Below, one piece after another: positions 57,607-64,000 of a DNA stretch of 64,000 nucleotides. The notes under the pieces are model-generated. The model was not told where the DNA came from, ran no database searches, and worked only from the letters and a program-made list of their open reading frames with translations. Every line of letters starts with the position of its first letter. Position 1 is the first letter of the stretch. Origin of the DNA: Candidatus Woesearchaeota archaeon (GTDB lineage Archaea; Nanobdellota; Nanobdellia; Woesearchaeales; JAFGLG01); NCBI GenBank assembly GCA_016928155.1, contig JAFGLG010000007.1:62001-126000 (forward strand). Direction: 5' to 3'. A program made the translations under genes and the position numbers.

Positions 57607-58875
57607 TTAGAGGAAAATATTTGCTCTCTGCACATATTGGACAAAAGGACCATTATCTGCATATAATTTTACTAAAAAGTTTATGAAATCAGGATATGAC
57701 TTAAGATATTTTTTACTTCCATTAATTGCTTGAAGTATAATCTCGCATGCGATTTCTGCTATTCCTTCAGAAAAGCTAGTCTTGTGAGTTTTCTTTCCTA
57801 ACAATTGAAGATCAGGAACCATGAAGTCCTGAGCAATATTAAATTTACTGCTTCTAGAACCGCCTCCAATATGAACCCCATTTTGTTCCAGAATTTTCGT
57901 CACAATTTGAGCACCCCTAGTTACCAAATGAGGTTCGTCTCCGTGAATTACAATATTATCATCTTGCTGAAATAACATACCCACTGATTCTGGCTGACAT
58001 GTTTTAATTTGGCCTCTAAATCCAGACTTAACCAGAACTTGAACTGCCGAAATAAAAGCTTTTGCTGTGAATGTATGATAATCAAGACTTATATATGCTT
58101 TAAAACTTCTGTGTTGTTGAGCATCGCCATTTAGAACAAAATGATTCCAACCAGCTCCTGATTTGTATTGTACGCCACTAATTCTTGGAACTTCTTTCTC
58201 AATAATATTTAATTCTAACTTTAGTTTATCCCATAAATTTCTCTTTGAACCCCGGATATAATCTCTTATTAATGCTTCATCGCCCACAAAACCAGAAAAT
58301 CTTGCTCTGAGATATTTGTATAGGCGGTTAGGGTCTCTTCCCACTCTGCTAAGAAACTTCGTAAAATCTTCTCCTGCAGATTCTGATTTACTTGCTTCAG
58401 CAGAAAAGAAAGCAATACACTTTTTCGGAACAGCTCGGCCTCTCCCCTCATGAATTGCTCTTTCTTGTGATTCCTTTATGAATCTAATTTCTTGCTGAAA
58501 AAGAGAGTCAATCTCCTGAGTAAAACTTCGTAATCTGTCAAGCTCTTGTTTTTGTGTTTTTGGGTCTAAACCTCTATTAGATTCCATTACTTTGATGTGA
58601 TCTTTTAATTGCTGTGCTTTGGTAATAATTCTTAAAGAAAGTTCTGGAACATCCAAACCCCTATTATGCAAATCCTGAAGTTCTCTAATCAAAACAATAT
58701 CTTCATCCTCAATATGTTCAAGTCTATGTTCTCTCTGTTCCATCCATTGCCAATTATCAGGAATGCTTAATTCGTCTTTCTCTATAGAACGAATCATACT
58801 ATGGATCTGCTTTCGTAAATCTTGATGAAACCACATAGATAATAAAAAATAAGCCCCATTTAATAAGTTTGCCAT
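57607..58875 (-). CDS. Large hypothetical protein in accessory region
   Basis: A 422-residue soluble protein. The first 160 residues are helical (EQREHRLEHIEDEDIVLI); the second half has alternating strand-like segments (FKAYISLDYHTF, NIVIHGDEPHLV, GVHIGGGSRSSKF). I do not recognise a family. The last part has the look of a nucleotide or phosphate-binding fold, but no signature is complete. AT-rich and with no clear TATA box; likely acquired. Confidence 0.6.
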   Translation of the reverse strand: MANLLNGAYFLLSMWFHQDLRKQIHSMIRSIEKDELSIPDNWQWMEQREHRLEHIEDEDIVLIRELQDLHNRGLDVPELSLRIITKAQQLKDHIKVMESNRGLDPKTQKQELDRLRSFTQEIDSLFQQEIRFIKESQERAIHEGRGRAVPKKCIAFFSAEASKSESAGEDFTKFLSRVGRDPNRLYKYLRARFSGFVGDEALIRDYIRGSKRNLWDKLKLELNIIEKEVPRISGVQYKSGAGWNHFVLNGDAQQHRSFKAYISLDYHTFTAKAFISAVQVLVKSGFRGQIKTCQPESVGMLFQQDDNIVIHGDEPHLVTRGAQIVTKILEQNGVHIGGGSRSSKFNIAQDFMVPDLQLLGKKTHKTSFSEGIAEIACEIILQAINGSKKYLKSYPDFINFLVKLYADNGPFVQYVQRANIFL

Positions 58876-59036
58876 TTTTCAATTGCAAATAGCATCGGGA
58901 TTATCAATAAGTTTTTTGCGTAGCAAAAAATTTGGATGGAGCCCGCAGGGCGGAGTCTCTAAATCCTCGTCATGCGTTTCTTCTGCAGGAAAAAATGCCG
59001 AAGCTAAGCATATGCACAGTATTACACAAGGTGGCA
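58876..59036. other. Non-coding gap with hairpin
   Basis: Contains TTTTTTGC-GTA-GCAAAAAA (58909-58927) and GCCC-GCA-GGGC nearby. No coding frame supported. Confidence 0.4.
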
Positions 59037-59480
59037 TTACCAAGCATAAGCGATCAGAAAAGAAAGCGGGATATATGTGGCCAAATTTGCTAAAAAAGAA
59101 ATCTTCAGTAAATCTAATATTCTCATATTGACTTTTCTGAAAAATGGGATATAGATCCCCCATTCAATAAATGCAGAAAACACAAAAGCGACACCAACCA
59201 ATATCAGGTTTACATCAGTATTTTTGTAAAGACGGACAAAAGTTCCCAAAAAAGAAGTCACAATGTTTGCAACAAAAGTGACTAAGACCAATTTCCAAAA
59301 ACCAATGGGAACTTTTATGACCTTATCTGCCAGCAACCAGAATGCGAACGCTTCGACAAAAATAATGAAGGGTATCAAAGGGATAGTCAGCCTAGAAAGC
59401 GGAATAATCAAATCTGCTGAAACCAATTGAGGGAGCAAAAGAAAAGCCAATATTGCTGATAATAAAGATTTCTTGTCCAT
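59037..59480 (-). CDS. Multi-pass membrane protein
   Basis: A 147-residue protein from ATG 59480 with four to five hydrophobic segments (signal-like 1-20, then 25-50, 60-85, 95-115, 125-145). TATA sequence TTATATAAATAATC near 59498-59512 supports this start. Function unknown. Confidence 0.6.
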   Translation of the reverse strand: MDKKSLLSAILAFLLLPQLVSADLIIPLSRLTIPLIPFIIFVEAFAFWLLADKVIKVPIGFWKLVLVTFVANIVTSFLGTFVRLYKNTDVNLILVGVAFVFSAFIEWGIYIPFFRKVNMRILDLLKISFLANLATYIPLSFLIAYAW

Positions 59481-59548
59481 AATATGACAATATCCTTGAT
59501 TATTTATATAACTTTCCAAAGGCCAACACCCGGGTAACGCACATAACA

Positions 59549-59743
59549 GTGTCTGACTCTTTTTCCGATACAAAGTGTCAGAAAAATCCATACAAAGTGT
59601 GGAAGTACGCGCAAGCTGAGTTTAATCGCATTATATGTCCAGGAGGGCGAAATCTGAAGGATTTCGAGTCGAGGGTTTATCTTATGATCACGGGGCGGAT
59701 GCGGCGCATTGTCCAGAAGAAGAGAGAGCGGGGAGAAATCTAA
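59549..59743 (+). CDS. Doubtful small basic protein
   Basis: A 64-residue frame from GTG 59549 with a basic C-terminus (MITGRMRRIVQKKRERGEI). Composition is plausible but no promoter or ribosome site is clear. It abuts the convergent gene at 59744. Confidence 0.35.
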   Translation: MSDSFSDTKCQKNPYKVWKYAQAEFNRIICPGGRNLKDFESRVYLMITGRMRRIVQKKRERGEI

Positions 59744-60055
59744 TCAAAAAATTGCTCTGAGCATCAAGGAAACCTGACCAATAAGGAAATACATCAAAAA
59801 AATACAGGCAATAAATGAAATAACATAATATATAGTAAAAAATTTCACATTCTTTTTCAATATATGATATATTATAAATGCTATCATAACAAAAATGAAA
59901 AATATAATGAAACCAGAGATAATCATATAAAAATTATAACTATTGTAACCCATTGTCATCATAGCATGTCTTTTTGAAAAAAGAAAACTTAACAAGAATA
60001 GAGTGATTATTGTAGGTATTAAATGATATAGCATCTTTTTGTCTAGATTCTTCAT
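59744..60055 (-). CDS. Small multi-pass membrane protein
   Basis: A 103-residue protein with three hydrophobic segments (about 8-27, 42-65, 72-95). TATA box ATTTAAATATC at about 60080-60090 lies 25-35 bases upstream. Very AT-rich. Function unknown. Confidence 0.6.
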   Translation of the reverse strand: MKNLDKKMLYHLIPTIITLFLLSFLFSKRHAMMTMGYNSYNFYMIISGFIIFFIFVMIAFIIYHILKKNVKFFTIYYVISFIACIFLMYFLIGQVSLMLRAIF

Positions 60056-60450
60056 TAAAGTAAATATTAATCCAAGAGATATTTAAATGTTTATGCTGGG
60101 ATATTGCATCTTCCCACCCCATTTCTTTTCTTAAGATAAATCCTCAATTGAGTTTAATTGATGTTAATGGCGCTCCGACATGAGCAAAACTTTATGATGA
60201 GTAGAAAATCACAGATTTGCGCCACGAATCAATAAATTTTCAGTTATGACGCAAGAAAAACCCTGTTTTTCTGAGTAATAATTGACTTTAAAAACATATA
60301 CACACAAAATGCGGAAATAAGGATTCTTAAGGTTGATAAATGCATTTTATTTATGATCGATTCCAAATAAGTGACATGACTGTTGAATGATTTTCGGGTT
60401 TGCAAGGGAAATATGTTTATCTATAGTCTTGTTCTATTGGAAAGGCAACA
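60056..60450. other. Non-coding gap
   Basis: Almost 400 AT-rich bases without a supported gene. A box-C-like ATGATGA at 60193 and a CTGA about 75 bases later were considered as a C/D RNA but do not fit the usual length. Confidence 0.4.
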
Positions 60451-60461
60451 TTTATATATGA

Positions 60462-60479
60462 GGTAAGACTAATCTTACC
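60462..60479. promoter_or_regulatory. Palindromic operator of AbrB-RelE locus
   Basis: GGTAAGA-CTAA-TCTTACC, 7-bp arms, begins 3 bases after the TATA box TTTATATAT (60451-60459) and 13 bases before the AbrB start codon. Likely bound by the AbrB-type antitoxin. Confidence 0.7.
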
Positions 60480-60491
60480 TTGGTGATATTA

Positions 60492-60758
60492 ATGGATGTT
60501 GCAATAACCAAGATAAGCTCAAAAGGCCAGGTTGTGATCCCAGCAGAGATGAGGAAGGACCTGAAAGATGGAGACAAATTGATAGTAATCAGGAATAAGG
60601 AACAGATAATCCTGAAAAAGGCAAGCCGATTGGGGGAGAATCTAGCTGAAGACCTTGAGTTCGCAAAAAGGACTGAGGAATCTTACCAGAGGATTGAGCA
60701 GGGAAAGGGCATAAAAATGGAATTTGATGAGCTTATCAGACATATGAAAAAATGGTAG
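60492..60758 (+). CDS. AbrB/MazE-type antitoxin
   Basis: An 88-residue protein from ATG 60492. The first 45 residues (ITKISSKGQVVIPAEMRKDL) are a SpoVT/AbrB swapped hairpin that binds DNA. The acidic-basic tail should bind the toxin. It overlaps the RelE-like gene by 7 bases. A palindrome at its promoter suggests autorepression. Confidence 0.88.
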   Translation: MDVAITKISSKGQVVIPAEMRKDLKDGDKLIVIRNKEQIILKKASRLGENLAEDLEFAKRTEESYQRIEQGKGIKMEFDELIRHMKKW

Positions 60759-60994
60759 AAGTAGTCTTTGATGATAATTTCAGGAGGTATTTTAAGAAGA
60801 TAAAAAGCCAATCCATGAAAATGCAGATAATCAGCCAGATTGAGAAAATCAGAGAGAATCCTGAAACAGGAAAACCGATGAGATTCAGCAGAAAAGGAAC
60901 AAGAGAATTATACATCTCTCCTTACAGATTATCCTACACCATAAAAGAGGGTATTATCTACATTCTTGATTTATATCACAAGGATAATCAATAA
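60752..60994 (+). CDS. RelE/ParE-family toxin
   Basis: An 80-residue basic protein: VVFDDNFRRYFKKIK, then GKPMRFSRKGTRELYISPYRLSYTI and IIYILDLYHKD, the RelE strand order with C-terminal basic and aromatic residues. It probably cleaves mRNA on ribosomes. Pair partner is the AbrB protein directly upstream. Confidence 0.85.
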   Translation: MVEVVFDDNFRRYFKKIKSQSMKMQIISQIEKIRENPETGKPMRFSRKGTRELYISPYRLSYTIKEGIIYILDLYHKDNQ

Positions 60995-61051
60995 AATTCT
61001 TTCGGAATTATCTGCTGAATACTTATATCTTGGCGGTTTAATTCAATTCTT

Positions 61052-61336
61052 ATGGACATTCCCGGGGCCATGAAGAAAGAGATGCTCAGGAGAAGATTGA
61101 GCCATAAGACAATCAGGACTTATCTGTTCTATGTAAGGAAGTCCCTCCTGTTCTGCTCTAAGGATCCAAAGCAATTTTCGAAAAAGGATTGCAGGGAATT
61201 CCTTGAGAGATATATAGAAAGATCCGGCAGCACTCTGAATGTAGCTCTCAACTCACTCAGGTTCATGATGGAAGAAGTTCTTCGGAAAAGCATGAGTCTG
61301 AACATAAATCATTCAAAGATACCAAAGACCGCTTGA
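61052..61336 (+). CDS. Truncated tyrosine integrase, N-terminal domain only
   Basis: A 94-residue protein matching the SAM-like DNA-binding domain of phage/Xer integrases (MLRRRLSHKTIRTYLFYVRK, then LNVALNSLRFMMEEVL). It ends NHSKIPKTA, where intact enzymes continue into the catalytic domain; the R-H-R-Y residues are missing. It stops 36 bases before tRNA-Arg(TCG), a typical integration site, so it is probably the remnant of an integrated element. Confidence 0.75.
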   Translation: MDIPGAMKKEMLRRRLSHKTIRTYLFYVRKSLLFCSKDPKQFSKKDCREFLERYIERSGSTLNVALNSLRFMMEEVLRKSMSLNINHSKIPKTA

Positions 61337-61372
61337 TATCTGAATCAAAGACTATATGATTTACTAAAAAAG

Positions 61373-61480
61373 CGAGCCTGGAGGGATTCGAACCCTCATC
61401 AGCCGGTCCGAAGCCGGTCGCACTTACTGGTCAAGTGCACGGTATGATGGCACGGCATATCCAGGTTATGCTACAGGCCC
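61373..61480 (-). tRNA. tRNA-Arg(TCG) with non-canonical intron
   Basis: Acceptor GGGCCTG pairs with CAGGCTC (61374-61380, one G-U), discriminator G. D arm GCAT/ATGC, T arm GAGGG-TTCGAAT-CCCTC without intron. Removing 35 bases (61418-61452) joins anticodon stem GCCGG to loop CTTCGGA and CCGGC, giving anticodon TCG. The intron thus lies in the 5' strand of the anticodon stem (about 27/28). Inside it GCACTT/AAGTGC forms a hairpin. Splice points are placed by alignment with tRNA-Arg(GCG). Spliced length 73. Confidence 0.8.
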
Positions 61481-61526
61481 TTATGAAAAATATTTCTTGA
61501 TACCACTTATAAATCTTATGCCAGAA

Positions 61527-61760
61527 TCAGTTCGGCAGATCACGCCGGTTTTTCTTTTCCCAGACCATCCTTCCTATCTCTTCCTGCCAATGCCTGATCT
61601 GATCCTCTGTGGGAAAAGGAAGACCTTCAGGCCATTTATCCCTGTCATCCCTGCCAGGAACAATGTCAGGGAATTGCCTTTCTAATGGCACAGGCTCAGG
61701 AAGCCTATCATCCTGTCTCATGGTCTTATACATATCTGCCGGCTTGGGATCATAGATCAT
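61527..61760 (-). CDS. Hypothetical charged small protein
   Basis: A 77-residue protein rich in Pro and charged residues (RLPEPVPLERQFPDIVPGRD), with WQEEIGRMVWEKK near the C-terminus. TATA box ATTTAAATAG at about 61783-61792 is about 25-30 bases upstream. Function unknown. Confidence 0.55.
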   Translation of the reverse strand: MIYDPKPADMYKTMRQDDRLPEPVPLERQFPDIVPGRDDRDKWPEGLPFPTEDQIRHWQEEIGRMVWEKKNRRDLPN

Positions 61761-61880
61761 AGGGCATAATGTGTTTTCCTGCTATTTAAATGTTACTAGA
61801 TGTTACTATTATTAAGTAAGTAAAATATATTCGGCAAAATATATAAGACAGAATATGAAAAACCCTCATAAGGTTGTGCG

Positions 61881-62222
61881 ATGAAAAGACCGATTATCAC
61901 AATGGTGACAATGCTTCTTGTTCTCATATCAGCTCTCCTAATTTCAGGATGCGGTTCGCAGAACAGTGAAAAGCTGGCGCAATGCCTTTCAGAGAAAGGA
62001 GCAGTCCTATATGGAACAGAATGGTGCAGCCACTGCCAGAACCAGAAAGAGGCATTCGGCCAAAGCTTCAGCTACATAGAATTCATTGACTGCGACAGGC
62101 AAAGTGAGAAATGCTTTGCAGAAGGGATTGAGGGATACCCGACATGGGTCATCAACGGCCAGAAATATCCAGGCAATCAGGACATCATTAGGCTAGCGGA
62201 CATCTCCGGTTGCCCCATCTAG
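61881..62222 (+). CDS. Thioredoxin-like lipoprotein
   Basis: A 113-residue protein with signal and lipobox (ALLISGC) and a thioredoxin fold: VLYGTEWCSHCQNQKEAF (CxxC) and the cis-Pro GYPTWVINGQKYPG. Such domains accept electrons in disulfide formation and are found fused to or near VKOR; no VKOR gene is in the window. It probably folds outer proteins such as the many Cys-rich ones here. Confidence 0.85.
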   Translation: MKRPIITMVTMLLVLISALLISGCGSQNSEKLAQCLSEKGAVLYGTEWCSHCQNQKEAFGQSFSYIEFIDCDRQSEKCFAEGIEGYPTWVINGQKYPGNQDIIRLADISGCPI

Positions 62223-62292
62223 CTTATTTATAAATCTGAGTCCTATTTTATAAGCATAATATTTAAATAAGCCACTTGTCCTTCATTCTTGA

Positions 62293-63780
62293 ATGCCAGA
62301 AAAGAAGACAGAAAAGAAAGACGTCGGACTGACAGTCGATAAATCACAGTTTGCAGAATGGTATCCTGAAGTGATACTGAAAGCAGAGCTTGCAGACTAT
62401 AGTCCTGTCAAAGGATGCATGATAATCAGGCCGAACGGCTACTCAATCTGGGAGAAGATACAGGCATACTTCAATGCAAGGATGAAGAAGCTCAAGGTCA
62501 GGAACGCATACTTCCCGCTCTTCATACCCGAGTCATTCTTCAAGAAAGAGGCACAGCACGCAGAAGGATTCACACCAGAAGTCGCGTGGATAGCCAACAG
62601 GGAAGATGAAAGGCTTGCAGTCAGGCCGACATCAGAGACAATCATGTATGACTCATACTCAAAGTGGGTACGAAGCTGGAGAGACCTCCCGCTCAGGATA
62701 AACCAGTGGGCCAATGTCGTGCGATGGGAGACAAGCGCAGTCAAGCTTTTCCTGAGGACAAGAGAATTCCTCTGGCAGGAAGGACACTGCGTCTATGCAA
62801 CAAAAGAGGAATGCGACCAGGAGACCTTCATCTACCTGAATGAGTATGCCAAGCTCTCAGAAGAGCTGCTTGCAGTCCCAGTCATCAAGGGAGTGAAGAC
62901 AGAGAAAGAGAAATTTGCAGGGGCATTATACACAACAACTATCGAAGGCCTGATGCCGGACGGCAAAGCCCTGCAGATGGGCACATCCCACCAGCTAGGC
63001 CAGGGATTCGCAAAATCATTCGAGATCAGCTTCCTCGGAACAGACGGGAAGAAGACAATACCATGGCAGAACTCATGGGGGCTGTCGACAAGGACAATAG
63101 GTGCAGTCGTCATGACACACGGAGACAACAAAGGGCTTGTGCTGCCGCCGAAGATAGCAGAGACGCATGCCGTGATTGTCCCGATAATATTCGACGAGAC
63201 AAGGAACAAGGTGCTTGAGAAATGCCAGGAGATAAAGGCATCTATAGAGAAAGAGATGCTCAAGATATCAGATGAGCTGTCAGTGAATATCAGTGTGCTT
63301 ATAGATGACAGGGACGAATACAACCCAGGCTGGAAATTCAATGAATGGGAGCTCAAGGGGATCCCTCTGAGGATAGAGTTCGGGCCCAAAGACCTTGAGA
63401 AAGACCAGGCCATCCTTGTGAGAAGAGACACAGGCGACAAGCTCCCGGTGCCTCTCAAAGACATCGGGAAGAACGTGCCTAAGCTCCTTGAGATGATCCA
63501 GGATAACCTCTACCAGAAAGCAAAGAAGTTCATGATGTCCAACATAGCCGAGACAGACAGCATGGATGAGATGATACAGCAGATAGAGCAGAAGAAGATG
63601 GTCAAGGTGGACTACTGCTGCAATGCAGAATGCGAAGAGTCAATAAAAGAGAAGACAGGCGGAGCAACAGCAAGATGCATCCTGCTGGATCCAAAGATGA
63701 ACAAGATAGAATCAGAAGTGAAATGCATCCACTGCAGGAAGAAAGCCAAGCATAAGGTACTTTTCGCAAAAGCCTACTGA
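62293..63780 (+). CDS. proS: Prolyl-tRNA synthetase, archaeal/eukaryotic type
   Basis: A 495-residue class II synthetase. Motif 2 region VVRWETSAVKLFLRTREFLWQEGH, TSHQLGQGFAKSF, and motif 3 GLSTRTIGAVVMTHGD are intact. The C-terminal anticodon-binding domain is followed by the zinc-like extension with CCNAEC...CIHCRKK of the archaeal/eukaryotic form. The bacterial editing insert is absent. TATA box ATTTAAATAAG about 25-30 bases upstream. Confidence 0.95.
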   Translation: MPEKKTEKKDVGLTVDKSQFAEWYPEVILKAELADYSPVKGCMIIRPNGYSIWEKIQAYFNARMKKLKVRNAYFPLFIPESFFKKEAQHAEGFTPEVAWIANREDERLAVRPTSETIMYDSYSKWVRSWRDLPLRINQWANVVRWETSAVKLFLRTREFLWQEGHCVYATKEECDQETFIYLNEYAKLSEELLAVPVIKGVKTEKEKFAGALYTTTIEGLMPDGKALQMGTSHQLGQGFAKSFEISFLGTDGKKTIPWQNSWGLSTRTIGAVVMTHGDNKGLVLPPKIAETHAVIVPIIFDETRNKVLEKCQEIKASIEKEMLKISDELSVNISVLIDDRDEYNPGWKFNEWELKGIPLRIEFGPKDLEKDQAILVRRDTGDKLPVPLKDIGKNVPKLLEMIQDNLYQKAKKFMMSNIAETDSMDEMIQQIEQKKMVKVDYCCNAECEESIKEKTGGATARCILLDPKMNKIESEVKCIHCRKKAKHKVLFAKAY

Positions 63781-63841
63781 ATCCCTTATCTATTATTAGT
63801 GATTACAAACTTTTTTAAAAACACACACTTCTCCATCAAAT

Positions 63842-64000
63842 ATGGCAGATGCAATCCCTTATGATCCGTTCCCTGTCTTCATAATGCACTATCTGAAGCA
63901 GTATGTTGACATAAGGAACCATCCCGATCCTTTTGGGCAGTTCAGAAGACCCTTAAACGCTTCTGTGCACAACCATAATGGGCACAATGGATATCATTTC
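63842..64000 (+). CDS. Hypothetical protein, cut by window end
   Basis: 53 codons are open to the edge from ATG 63842 (MADAIPYDPFPVFIMHYLKQ), His- and Asn-rich toward the cut end. TATA-like TTTTTTAAAAAC near 63811 lies about 30 bases upstream. Too little remains to assign a function. Confidence 0.5.
   Translation, partial: MADAIPYDPFPVFIMHYLKQYVDIRNHPDPFGQFRRPLNASVHNHNGHNGYHF

Noticed and set aside
58883-59131. Plus-strand 82-residue frame
   Set aside because: It lies over a hairpin-rich gap and the end of a well-supported minus-strand membrane gene, and has no promoter.
60193-60273. Box C/D small RNA (ATGATGA ... CTGA)
   Set aside because: The boxes are about 75 bases apart, longer than archaeal C/D RNAs, and no clear D' or C' box or terminal stem is present.
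1-64000. Recoded TAG or TAA codons throughout
   Set aside because: Both codons also end several well-formed genes (for example TAG at 14491 and 36776), so genome-wide recoding is not supported.

Overview
The window looks like chromosomal DNA of an archaeon, most consistent with a small-genome DPANN lineage of the Woesearchaeota/Pacearchaeota type. This placement is an inference from gene content; there is no rRNA in the window. The evidence is: TATA boxes of the TTTATATA/TTTAAATA type 25-30 bases before many start codons (leaderless transcripts), GGTGA-type ribosome sites on internal operon genes, intron-bearing tRNA genes whose junctions fold as bulge-helix-bulge motifs, an archaeal-type prolyl-tRNA synthetase, NadM, RibL and AlaX, and many tiny zinc-ribbon and single-pass membrane proteins. 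Bacterial-type genes (DnaK-DnaJ-GrpE, a GAF-GGDEF protein, a SpoT-like HD protein, an FHA-caspase) sit among them.

Layout. 1-8.5 kb: a cut-off proteasome-like hydrolase, a Kef-type antiporter, tRNA-Arg(GCG), two toxin-antitoxin loci, small surface proteins, an MFS transporter and a decayed copy of that transporter's 3' end. 8.6-13.3 kb: many very small genes (zinc ribbons, lipoproteins, one-helix membrane peptides) around an Lrp-like regulator. 13.3-16.8 kb: a kinase-like SEC-C protein, a SpoT-type HD protein and a K+ channel gene with an in-frame amber codon. 17-23.6 kb: a heat-shock operon (leader peptide, hsp20, grpE, YkgJ-like, two small genes, dnaK, CYTH, dnaJ, HAD). 24-32 kb: GAF-GGDEF protein, NadM, two Ig/cadherin-repeat surface proteins, tRNA-Met with tandem tRNA-derived hairpin units, secreted acidic proteins, RibL. 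32-42 kb: tRNA-Ala with another hairpin unit, NAD(P)HX dehydratase, Nth, AlaX, an RNase-H-fold nuclease, an LCIB-type carbonic anhydrase, glutamate dehydrogenase, cysteine synthase, a winged-helix regulator, a PEP-utilising domain protein and a class II tRNA. 42.4-54.9 kb: a candidate small RNA, a HEPN-MNT locus, an arsenic/thiol-redox operon, a coiled-coil protein, a DUF1385 protein, a flavoprotein-ferredoxin pair, an FHA-caspase and a methyltransferase. 54.9-60.4 kb: an AT-richer accessory stretch with hairpins, inverted repeats and lineage-specific genes, one carrying an in-frame ochre codon. 60.4-64 kb: an AbrB-RelE pair, a truncated integrase abutting tRNA-Arg(TCG), a thioredoxin-like lipoprotein and ProS.

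How the genes work together. The heat-shock operon and the regulator gene at 40.7 kb share the same 17-bp palindrome (GTTGAC-N5-RTCAAC) beside their TATA boxes, which suggests that this regulator controls the chaperones and itself. The arsR-glutaredoxin-Trx/CcdA-thioredoxin reductase-Trx-ArsF-ArsG-ArsP run is one operon that would pass reducing power across the membrane and export organoarsenicals. All five tRNA genes contain introns; three share an extra intron at the same T-loop position. Two of the tRNA genes are followed by short repeat units that end in copies of the tRNA 3' end.
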